Origin: an uncultured Solobacterium sp. | Lineage (GTDB): Bacteria > Bacillota_I > Bacilli_A > Erysipelotrichales > Erysipelotrichaceae | Reading direction: 5' to 3' | NCBI GenBank assembly: GCA_900552125.1 | Contig: URYK01000028.1 | Location: 1-37,719 of the forward strand | DNA: 37,719 bases | Part shown: piece after piece, positions 1-7,037 of the stretch | Layout: each line of letters starts with the position of its first letter | Position numbering within the stretch: position 1 is the first letter of the stretch | Position numbers and translations under genes: made by a program | Notes under the pieces: model-generated | Told to the model about the DNA's origin: nothing | Databases searched by the model: none | Seen by the model: the letters and a program-made list of their open reading frames with translations, nothing else

Positions 1-2
1 TT

Positions 3-623
3 CCTTGGCTGGATAGCTTCAAATATAACTTGAACTCCTATCACTGTGGTGATGAGACCTACGTTAAAGTAAAAGGCAAGAAAGCATATGTTTTTTTCAT
101 GTGCGATGTAAAGCAGAAGATCATCACTTCATTCAAGATTTACATGAAGCGTGATACCTTTAGTGCTATTGATGCCTTCTATTCTGTATTACGCAAATTT
201 AAAGAAATTCCTGCATCCTTAGAGTTTGTCGTTGATGGAAATCCTATTTATAAGGCAGCTCAGCAATATTTTCAGCTAAAACGCATTTTCTTTAAAGTTA
301 CTCAAGTGATTGGACTTACAAACGATGATCCTGTATCAAGAGAACATCGTCCTGCCAAACAAATCATTGAGCGGTTAAATAGAACTTTCCAATATTCCTA
401 CGCGGTTAAAAATGGTTTTAATACAATCGAAGGAGCAAATGACTTCATGACACTATTCACTACATACTTCAATTTTCTAAGAAATCATACTTCTCTAGGT
501 TATAGACCTCCATACGAACTAGATTGTCTAAAGAAAACACATAATATGCCGAATAAATGGAATATCATCCTGGATCAAGCAATGGACTTTTTCATCAAAG
601 ATGCCTATGGAATTGAGTTATGA
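3..623 (+). CDS. IS6/IS240-like DDE transposase, 5'-truncated by window edge
   Basis: The reading frame is open from the first bases of the window (PWLDSFKYNL precedes the first possible internal start at 30), so the gene begins outside it. The catalytic DDE triad is readable: Asp in CGDETYVKVKGKK, Asp in FVVDGNPIY, and Glu in KQIIERLNRTF. The spacing and the DETY-VKGK and VDGNPIY motifs match the IS6/IS240-type DDE domain. The C-terminus contains FLRNHTSLGYRPPYEL, typical of these enzymes. The enzyme would cut and join the ends of its own element. The visible part looks intact, so the copy may be active. The exact IS family cannot be settled without the missing N-terminal helix-turn-helix. 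Confidence 0.85.
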   Translation, partial: PWLDSFKYNLNSYHCGDETYVKVKGKKAYVFFMCDVKQKIITSFKIYMKRDTFSAIDAFYSVLRKFKEIPASLEFVVDGNPIYKAAQQYFQLKRIFFKVTQVIGLTNDDPVSREHRPAKQIIERLNRTFQYSYAVKNGFNTIEGANDFMTLFTTYFNFLRNHTSLGYRPPYELDCLKKTHNMPNKWNIILDQAMDFFIKDAYGIEL

Positions 624-660
624 AAAAATAAATTCTTTCATAACTTATTTGACACTACCC
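617..660. mobile_element. Right end of the insertion sequence: hairpin and putative terminal inverted repeat
   Basis: A 9-bp dyad (GTTATGAAA at 617-625, TTTCATAAC at 636-644) overlaps the transposase stop codon. It is followed by TTTGACACTACCC at 648-660, which read inwards (GGGTAGTGTCAAA) looks like an IS terminal repeat. The left end is outside the window, so the inverted repeat and any target duplication cannot be confirmed. Confidence 0.45.
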
Positions 661-907
661 ATTAAATAAGAACAGTAATCTTAACTATTCAAAATTTCTA
701 TTTTTACAATTTATGTATATAAAAAATCATGAATGTTATTCTAATACAAATACAGAGAAAAATAAATAGTCATCCCTATACCTGAGAATTAAACATATAT
801 TTTTTTCAATTGATAAAGGTTTATGTTGTAGTAAATTGGAAAAAAATGGATATTTTAACAAAATTTCTATTTTTCATAATGATAATATATGCACTTATTT
901 AGTGTAT
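661..907. other. Intergenic spacer with no recognised gene
   Basis: Very AT-rich sequence between the IS end and the terminator of the F420-ligase-like gene. I see no open frame with a ribosome site, no RNA motif and no convincing repeat. Confidence 0.6.
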
Positions 908-947
908 AAAAAAGAGCAATTGTGCCGAACCATAAGCTCAATTGCTC
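908..947 (-). terminator. Intrinsic terminator of the F420-ligase-like gene
   Basis: On the minus strand GAGCAATTG pairs with CAATTGCTC. The stem continues past an A-A mismatch with GC/GC, and a TTTTTT run follows. It lies about 30 bp beyond the stop codon. Confidence 0.85.
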
Positions 948-975
948 CTATACAAAATTTATCTTAACACTTTAA

Positions 976-2166
976 TTAATTCGTAAAATTATCAAAGTAG
1001 CCCTGTACTAAAACAATTGGTGTTCCCTTATCTCCAGAACCACTAGTCAAATCGCATAAAGAACCAATTAAATCTGTTAAACGTCTTGGTGTTGTTCCCT
1101 GTGATGCCATATTACCAACTAAGTTATCTTCTTTTTCACGAATTTTCTCTTCAATAGCTTTCTGTAATTCTTCACCTGTTAAGTCCGGAAAATCATTATC
1201 AGCTAAATATTTCAGTTTCAATTCGTTAGGAGTACCTTCTAAACCACTAGTATAAGCTGGGGATACGCAAGGATCCGCAAGCTCCCAGATCTTTCCTACA
1301 GGATCTTTAAACGCTCCATCACCATAAACCATAACTTCAACATGCTTTCCAGTCTTATCTAAAATCTGTTTCTGAACATCATTTACTAATGGCTTAGCAT
1401 CTCTTGGGAAAAGCTTTACCATATCCTCTGTAGACTTATTAGAGCCTAAAAGACCATAGTTTTCATTATATCCTGATCCATCAACAGATGAAGTTAATAT
1501 ATCATCTAAACCACATACTTTTTCTGCACCATGTGCTTTTAAAATACGTTTTGTTCTTGCTCTTGTATGAATATCACAAGTTAATACATTCTTTGTATAA
1601 TTTAAGATCTCTTTTGGATGGTTAGCAAAGATGATTTCTACTTCTGTTCCACAAGAACGAATTAAATCACCATAATATGAAACATAGTCAACACCTGTAA
1701 ACTCATGGCGATTTTCTCCAAACAATTCACGATATTTTTCTAAAGTTAAAACATCACTATATGGATTAATACCTGCTTCATCTAATTGCTCGATCGATAC
1801 AAGTTCATTCCCTACTTCATCACTTGGATAACTTAACATCAAAACAATTTTCTTTGCGCCCTTCGCAATTCCTTTTAAACAAATCGCGAAGCGGTTTCTG
1901 CTTAAGATTGGGAAGATTACCCCAATTGTTTCTCCACCTAATTTTTCCTTAACATCTTTCGCAATTGCATCAACAGAAGCATAATTTCCCTGTGCTCTAG
2001 CAACAATTGATTCTGTGATTGCGATTACATCGCGATCATGCATCGCGAACCCTTCAGATTCAGCTGCTGATAATACACTTTCTGTCACAATTGATGCTAA
2101 ATCATCTCCTTCGCGAATAATTGGGCAACGAACACCACGAGATACTGTTCCTATTTTTCTTTCCAT
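976..2166 (-). CDS. Coenzyme F420-0:L-glutamate ligase-like protein (CofE/F420_ligase family)
   Basis: About 396 residues. The region with GVRCPIIREGDDLASIV, DRDVIAITESIVARAQGN and a following GVIFPILSRNRF is the F420_ligase (PF01996) fold, which in CofE adds gamma-linked glutamate to F420-0 using GTP. Low-GC Firmicutes of this kind are not known to make F420, so the real substrate is unknown; a gamma-glutamylated cofactor or metabolite is only an inference. I chose the ATG at 2166 because AAAGGTG sits 8 nt upstream; a longer frame reaches 2238 without a good ribosome site. The C-terminal part (TTPRRLTDLIGSLCDLTSGS) looks specific to the Firmicute subgroup. A terminator precedes the gene and another follows it, so it is probably transcribed alone. 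Confidence 0.75.
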   Translation of the reverse strand: MERKIGTVSRGVRCPIIREGDDLASIVTESVLSAAESEGFAMHDRDVIAITESIVARAQGNYASVDAIAKDVKEKLGGETIGVIFPILSRNRFAICLKGIAKGAKKIVLMLSYPSDEVGNELVSIEQLDEAGINPYSDVLTLEKYRELFGENRHEFTGVDYVSYYGDLIRSCGTEVEIIFANHPKEILNYTKNVLTCDIHTRARTKRILKAHGAEKVCGLDDILTSSVDGSGYNENYGLLGSNKSTEDMVKLFPRDAKPLVNDVQKQILDKTGKHVEVMVYGDGAFKDPVGKIWELADPCVSPAYTSGLEGTPNELKLKYLADNDFPDLTGEELQKAIEEKIREKEDNLVGNMASQGTTPRRLTDLIGSLCDLTSGSGDKGTPIVLVQGYFDNFTN

Positions 2167-2188
2167 AAATATTTCACCTTTCTTTTTT

Positions 2189-2229
2189 GTGCCTGGATAG
2201 CACAACAAAAAACCGCAGCGAGTACGGTT
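2189..2229 (-). terminator. Intrinsic terminator after the phosphoesterase gene
   Basis: On the minus strand AACCGT/GCGGTT (2211-2229, one G-U pair) is followed by TTTTTTG. A second small stem (GTGC/GCAC, 2189-2203) follows directly, just upstream of the next gene's ribosome site. Confidence 0.6.
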
Positions 2230-2231
2230 AA

Positions 2232-2729
2232 TTACCAAAAAAATCTGCTTTTCTTTTGCTTTTGTTTTTGCGGTAAAAACTCGAATACAACATCTATATC
2301 ATCACCATCTATAGTTAAGATTGCATAACTAGGCCCTCTGCCATCTCTGCTTCTCCATAAAGAACCGGGATTAATTAGACGGACACCATCAACGGTTTCA
2401 TCATTTGCAACATGTGTATGTCCATAACATACAATGTCACACCCTCTCTCTTTTGCAGCTTCAGCCATTTTTTCACTTCTTTTAGAGTATATAAACTGAT
2501 GAGAGTGTACAACAAAGATTCGATGTACTCCAGCTGGTACAACACGTTCATCAGGATAATTACAGAAAAGATCATTATTTCCTCTAACTGTAAGAAAACT
2601 AGGAAACAATCCTTCTTCTGCTTCAATATCCCCACAATGAATATACGCATCTGCATCTGGATGCTGCTTAAGAACATATTCCAAAGCTTCATCTCTGCCA
2701 TGACTATCACTTACTACTACAATCTTCAT
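2232..2729 (-). CDS. YfcE/MJ0936-type metallophosphoesterase (YsnB-like)
   Basis: 165 residues from MKIVVVSDSHGRDEAL. The calcineurin-like metal motifs are all present: DSHG (D-x-H), CGDIE (GD), RGNND (GN[HD]), VVHSH, and GHTHV near residue 100. INPGSLWRSRDGRGP is the family's C-terminal signature. The enzyme is a small cytoplasmic metal-dependent phosphodiesterase of uncertain physiological substrate. The start at 2729 is preferred because the family begins exactly at MKI; the frame runs 13 codons further but the extra residues are atypical. In Bacillus subtilis ysnB follows gerM-rph-ysnA. Here it follows gerM directly, so rph and ysnA are absent from the block. Confidence 0.88.
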   Translation of the reverse strand: MKIVVVSDSHGRDEALEYVLKQHPDADAYIHCGDIEAEEGLFPSFLTVRGNNDLFCNYPDERVVPAGVHRIFVVHSHQFIYSKRSEKMAEAAKERGCDIVCYGHTHVANDETVDGVRLINPGSLWRSRDGRGPSYAILTIDGDDIDVVFEFLPQKQKQKKSRFFW

Positions 2730-2785
2730 TTTTACCACCGCTATTATCATACCAAAATTTTCTAACATTTAGAAGTATTTTTTAT

Positions 2786-3760
2786 CTAAAACTGAATTTC
2801 ATTATAATAAAGAGAATAAACTGATACCGGCTCTTCACCATCTGCTGATAAACCAATACTTACACCATCTATGCGAACATCTATCTTTTCAATACCGGAT
2901 ATAAGGGATAAAGATAATACTAAAGAATTATATACATCTTGTTTGACACTTTGATTCGAAGAGAGTATCTGACTATTTAAATCAATCATTATTGTACCAT
3001 CCTGAATTTTATAATCTTTTACTTGAATAGACTCCTCAGATAAGGGCTGTTTTAAACTGCTTGATACACAAATATCGGATAATATCTGGTCAATCTTCGT
3101 CTTAATATCATCCTGGTCACTTCTATTGACTCTTTTGCTTTTAGGAACCATATACATATTGCCTTGTATCTGTTTCGTATAAAACACTGTTAATGAGTCA
3201 GAATCATGCAGAGAAGAAGTAGATGTTTCAAAGTGATTTATGCCTATATCACGTGATAAAACATCAGGAATCGGTGTATTTGCCATTGGCATTTTACTTA
3301 ATCGCTGATCATTTACATACAGTTCTACCTGTTTAATATCATGAAATTGTGATACACCCCATGTAATTGCCTCTAATACACGCAATTCATTTTCTTTTTT
3401 ATAGTTTAGAAAAGTATCATCAAAATATAGTGAAACAGTTCCATCCTTTACAGAAGAAGCCTGTAAAATACATTCTTTTTCAAATAATGGCAAAAATCCT
3501 TTAATCTCCTGCTTTCCGCTCATATAAGAAAACAACAAAGATATTTTATCTTCAACGTTCAATTCTTCACTGATAGGAACTGATAATGGAACTAATGTCT
3601 TTTCCTCATCTATCATATATACCTGTAAATAATTAACTTCTTCAGTTGTTGACACCACAGATACAGTTTCTTCAGCTGGAAAAAAGCGAATCGAAATATA
3701 GGAAATCATCGCAATTGCCCCAAATACCACTGCCATCTGTTTTCGAAATTTCAATTTCAT
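2786..3760 (-). CDS. gerM: GerM-like spore/germination protein with two GerMN domains
   Basis: 324 residues. A single N-terminal membrane segment (MAVVFGAIAMISYISIRFF) is followed by two repeats of the GerMN (sporulation and spore germination) domain. Domain 1 carries the hallmark string around residues 130-170: LEAITWGVSQF, then VELYVNDQRLSKMP, then NTPIPDVLSRDIGIN. Domain 2 has DGTIMIDLNSQIL and IEKIDVRIDGVS. In B. subtilis GerM is needed for normal sporulation and germination; the GerMN fold resembles ring-building domains of the engulfment channel. The ATG at 3760 has AGAGGTG at good spacing, while the GTG at 3769 lies inside that site. The neighbours gerE, a VanY-fold lipoprotein and ysnB match an ancestral spore gene block. 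Confidence 0.85.
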   Translation of the reverse strand: MKLKFRKQMAVVFGAIAMISYISIRFFPAEETVSVVSTTEEVNYLQVYMIDEEKTLVPLSVPISEELNVEDKISLLFSYMSGKQEIKGFLPLFEKECILQASSVKDGTVSLYFDDTFLNYKKENELRVLEAITWGVSQFHDIKQVELYVNDQRLSKMPMANTPIPDVLSRDIGINHFETSTSSLHDSDSLTVFYTKQIQGNMYMVPKSKRVNRSDQDDIKTKIDQILSDICVSSSLKQPLSEESIQVKDYKIQDGTIMIDLNSQILSSNQSVKQDVYNSLVLSLSLISGIEKIDVRIDGVSIGLSADGEEPVSVYSLYYNEIQF

Positions 3761-3797
3761 ATGCTTCACCTCTAATTCAATTTATGAATAAGGCAAA

Positions 3798-3822
3798 GAA
3801 AAAAGAACAGCGAACTGTTCTT
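3798..3822 (-). terminator. Intrinsic terminator of the VanY-like gene
   Basis: On the minus strand AAGAACAG-TTCG-CTGTTCTT followed by TTTTTTC. The loop is a stable UUCG tetraloop and the stem overlaps the stop codon. Confidence 0.9.
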
Positions 3823-4912
3823 ATTCCACAAGATTTTGTACATCTACTTCATCTAATACTGCATCTAAATCATGAAGTTTTTTCGCAACTTCCTCACCTA
3901 CATAGCGTAGTGTAAAAGGCTGATAAGTTTTCCCTGTAGCTTCTTCTTTTTGTTTCGGATAGCGAATGATAAACCCATATTTATAAGCATTATCTTTTAA
4001 CCAGATTTCCTGATTACGCATTTCTTCCATTAATTTCTCATTTTCTTCTTTATCTACAGTTTCATCATCTTCACTCTGTTCAAATTCTGTTTTAGCTCCT
4101 TCCGGCAGTAAACGAACAGTATAACCTAACTGAAACTCACTTTGCCCCGGATAGTCCCAGTATTTCAATACACTATCACCATAAATACTCTGTGCTTCTT
4201 CATATAAAGAAACCTGATCTTCATAAGAGATAAATCCTGCTATAACTTTTAGACCACCGTATTTCTTTTGATTAATTTCTTTAGCAGCTGTTAATAACTC
4301 CTTCAATGGTTTAACAACACTTTCCTTAATCGTAATATCATTTGAATTAGGCACAATAGAATCATGAGGCAAATCGTTTAAAGACACTAAATCAGATGGA
4401 ACATATGTATATATCGTTTCCTTGTTTTTAATCACAAGATAAGGATTTGTTGGATCTGCAATCAGTTTTGCATCGTTTACATAATAGTCTTTCTCATCAA
4501 AAAAACGAGTCAATACATTATAAGAATAATTTGATAACATTGCTTCTAATTCGTTATATTCTAAATTGCTTCGGTAACGATTTATGAAACTAACAATATA
4601 TTCCTTGATTGCTTCATCATCATCAATATGTTTTGGTTTCTGTGTCTGATATGCAAGATCATACCAAAGTGTATTTTCCAGTACAAAATCCTTAATTTCT
4701 ATATAGGGAAGAAATTGTGAAGGTTCAATTTTCTGTGATACCAGATAATTGATATCCTCATTTGTTAGATTATCTAACACCAATTCTCTTTCATCTTCAC
4801 TCAATTCATATGGATATCTTGCCAGTTCATCATAATGCTGATTCATAATATAAAAACAGCCTGTAAATAGACTTAGTAGTAAAAGGATAAATATGCTTCT
4901 TTTAATGAACAC
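3821..4912 (-). CDS. VanY/LdcB-fold (peptidase M15B) lipoprotein, predicted catalytically dead
   Basis: 363 residues starting at GTG 4912 behind GGAGGGG. The N-terminus IFILLLLSLFTGC looks like a lipoprotein signal with Cys as the lipidated residue. The C-terminal 180 residues follow the D,D-/L,D-carboxypeptidase layout in order: AGFISYEDQVSLY (for SGYRSYxxQ), a zinc-binding stretch, WLKDNAYKYGFIIRYPKQKE, then TYQPFTLRYVG. In active enzymes the zinc site is SEHQxGxAxD plus EPWHxRYVG. Here it reads SEFQLGYTVRL and QPFTLRYVG, so the His, Asp and His ligands and the catalytic Glu are all replaced while the scaffold is kept. It is therefore likely a peptidoglycan-binding or structural pseudoenzyme. 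The position between gerE and gerM suggests a spore role, which is inference. Confidence 0.8.
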   Translation of the reverse strand: MFIKRSIFILLLLSLFTGCFYIMNQHYDELARYPYELSEDERELVLDNLTNEDINYLVSQKIEPSQFLPYIEIKDFVLENTLWYDLAYQTQKPKHIDDDEAIKEYIVSFINRYRSNLEYNELEAMLSNYSYNVLTRFFDEKDYYVNDAKLIADPTNPYLVIKNKETIYTYVPSDLVSLNDLPHDSIVPNSNDITIKESVVKPLKELLTAAKEINQKKYGGLKVIAGFISYEDQVSLYEEAQSIYGDSVLKYWDYPGQSEFQLGYTVRLLPEGAKTEFEQSEDDETVDKEENEKLMEEMRNQEIWLKDNAYKYGFIIRYPKQKEEATGKTYQPFTLRYVGEEVAKKLHDLDAVLDEVDVQNLVE

Positions 4913-4979
4913 ACAGATCCCCTCCTTTTATGATACTTATTATACACGAAAAATGTATATAGGAAAAGAAATAATCAAA

Positions 4980-5010
4980 AGTAAGAAAGCAGAACGTATT
5001 ATCGCTCTGC
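4980..5010 (-). terminator. Intrinsic terminator of gerE
   Basis: On the minus strand GCAGAGCG-ATAATA-CGTTCTGC (8 bp with one G-U pair, 4989-5010) is followed by TTTCTTACTTTT. The U-tract is interrupted, so it is moderately strong. Confidence 0.6.
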
Positions 5011-5011
5011 C

Positions 5012-5206
5012 TTATTCTAACGTCAGTTCTTCCAACTTCAACAGTTCCACAACTGCCTGGGCTCTTCCTTTTACACCAAGCTTCAACATCACATTCGATA
5101 TATGATTTCGAACTGTTTTATCGGAAATATTCATTTGTTTCGCTATTTCTTTTGTACTGTAATTATCGATAAGAAGTTCAAATACTTCTTTTTCTCGATT
5201 TGTCAA
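5012..5206 (-). CDS. gerE: GerE-like LuxR-type regulator of late spore genes
   Basis: 64 residues forming essentially only the LuxR/GerE helix-turn-helix: TNREKEVFELL, then TKEIAKQMNISDKTVRNHIS, then KLGVKGRAQAVVELL. This matches B. subtilis GerE (74 residues) almost word for word. GerE is the last regulator of the mother-cell programme and controls coat genes with sigma-K. The start is unclear. TTG at 5206 is the only standard start in frame, but the ribosome-like AGGGGG at 5227-5232 lies 20 nt away. A GTG at 5223 sits near that site but is out of frame; slipping back one base on the A6 run at about 5211 would join it to GerE as LRKKILTNRE. The family assignment is secure; the exact N-terminus is not. 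Confidence 0.85.
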   Translation of the reverse strand: MTNREKEVFELLIDNYSTKEIAKQMNISDKTVRNHISNVMLKLGVKGRAQAVVELLKLEELTLE

Positions 5207-5254
5207 TATTTTTTGCGTAGCACTTACCCCCTAACATTTCCTACCTACCTTATC

Positions 5255-7033
5255 TTATGCATCCTCCTGGTTTTGGTCTGTGTTATGTAAGATATTGTAG
5301 ATATTTTGTGCTACCTTCATTGGTACGACAGTTGCGATTTCTTCTACATCTGCTTCTTTTAATCGTTTTAATGATTTAAAATGTTTCCAAATTTCTTTTT
5401 TACGAACTTCCCCTATACCTTCAACTTCATCTAAGATTGATTTTGTCATAGCTTTGCCACGTAGTTTTCGATGATAACTGATCGCAAAACGATGGACTTC
5501 ATCCTGCATTTGTGTCAGTAAAAAGAATAAAGAACTATCTCTTGGTACTGGCAATATATTGCCGTTCACATCCATCAGATTGCTGGTACGATGATGATCA
5601 TCTTTTACTAATCCGCATATAGTCAAAGGAACATCCAGAGCATTAATTATTTCTTTAGCAGCTTCAATTTGCTGATACCCACCATCGACAATTAATAAAT
5701 CCGGAAATTTTGCTCCTTCTTTTAATAAACGAAAATACCGCCGATAGACAACTTCTTTCATAGAATCCAAATCACTTACGTATTCCCCTAGTTTAAAGGT
5801 ACGATAATCTTTTTTACTAGGCTCTCCATCTTTATATACAACCATACCACTTACATTATATGCACCTGATATATGAGAGTTATCAAATATTTCAATACGA
5901 TGAATTTCTTTCTGCAGTAAATTACACAGCTGCTGCATTCCTTCTTCTCTTCGGCTTTCTTTACGCTCCACAAGTTCAAATTTCTGTTCGTGTGCATTTT
6001 TCGCATTCGCAAGCACCATCTCAACTAATTTTAGTTTATCTCCTCTTAGTGGCTGAATGATTTTAGTATCAAGAATTTCACTAAGATGAGATATATCATA
6101 TTCTTTTGGAATCAATAGCTCTTGAGGCAGAGGATTATGAGCATAGTATTGCAGTAAGAAAGAGACAAAAGCATCTTCTGCATTCTCATATAGAGGTTCA
6201 ATAGATAATGTTCTTTCTAACAGTTTACCTCCACGCAGAAAGAAGCCTTGTATTGAAATATAACCCTTATCTATATAATAACCAAACACATCACGATCTT
6301 TACGATCTTTAAAATCAATCTGCTGTTTTGCGGTAACATGTTCAATCGCATGAATCAGATCTAATTTTTCTTTCGCTTTTTCAAAAGCCAGATCTTCACT
6401 TGCCTGCTGCATTTCTTTCTTCAGCTGATCAATGGTATCTTTCACATCACCACGCATAAACTTCTGAATGCTGGTAACCATATCCGTATAAACTTTTTCA
6501 TCAATATCATTAACACAAGGCGCTAAGCATTGCCCCATGTGATAATACAAGCATTCTTTTTTTGGTAATCTGCGACATTTACGTAAAGGATAAATTCGAT
6601 TTAACAGTTTTGCTGTTTCCCATGCCGCACCTGAATCTGGAAAGGGGCCAAAATAATAAGCTTTTTTATCCTTCGTATTACGCACTACCTTTAACACAGG
6701 TGCTTTCTCTTTTGATAGCTTTAAATATGGATAGGTTTTATCATCCATAAACATGATATTGTAAGGCGGTGTATGTTTTTTAATTAGATTGATTTCTAGT
6801 AATAATGCCTCTTTTTCGCTTGAGGTTACGATATACTCAAAATCATCAATATTACTTACCAATCGAGTAGTCTTAAAATCATGAGCCCCGACAAAATATT
6901 GTCGTACTCGATTCTTTAAGACTTTTGCTTTTCCTACATATATAATGTCTCCATTTTTATTTTTCATCAAATAACAGCCAGGTAAAGCTGGTAGTATTTT
7001 CAGCTTATCCTCTATTTTTGCCATATTTGCCAT
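5255..7033 (-). CDS. uvrC: Excinuclease ABC subunit UvrC
   Basis: 592 residues, the normal length. The N-terminal GIY-YIG nuclease (LPGCYLMKNKNGDIIYVGKAK) makes the 3' incision. Next come a Cys cluster (CRRLPKKECLYYHMGQCLAPC), a UVR motif that contacts UvrB (around residues 200-240), the RNase H-like 5' nuclease domain (IEIFDNSHISG, LIVDGGYQQI) and two C-terminal helix-hairpin-helix units (ILDEVEGIGEVRKKEIWKHF). It acts in nucleotide excision repair with UvrAB. It starts 4 nt after the mutS2 stop, so the two repair genes are probably cotranscribed. In B. subtilis uvrC lies downstream of mutS2 in the same neighbourhood. Confidence 0.98.
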   Translation of the reverse strand: MANMAKIEDKLKILPALPGCYLMKNKNGDIIYVGKAKVLKNRVRQYFVGAHDFKTTRLVSNIDDFEYIVTSSEKEALLLEINLIKKHTPPYNIMFMDDKTYPYLKLSKEKAPVLKVVRNTKDKKAYYFGPFPDSGAAWETAKLLNRIYPLRKCRRLPKKECLYYHMGQCLAPCVNDIDEKVYTDMVTSIQKFMRGDVKDTIDQLKKEMQQASEDLAFEKAKEKLDLIHAIEHVTAKQQIDFKDRKDRDVFGYYIDKGYISIQGFFLRGGKLLERTLSIEPLYENAEDAFVSFLLQYYAHNPLPQELLIPKEYDISHLSEILDTKIIQPLRGDKLKLVEMVLANAKNAHEQKFELVERKESRREEGMQQLCNLLQKEIHRIEIFDNSHISGAYNVSGMVVYKDGEPSKKDYRTFKLGEYVSDLDSMKEVVYRRYFRLLKEGAKFPDLLIVDGGYQQIEAAKEIINALDVPLTICGLVKDDHHRTSNLMDVNGNILPVPRDSSLFFLLTQMQDEVHRFAISYHRKLRGKAMTKSILDEVEGIGEVRKKEIWKHFKSLKRLKEADVEEIATVVPMKVAQNIYNILHNTDQNQEDA

Positions 7034-7037
7034 AATA

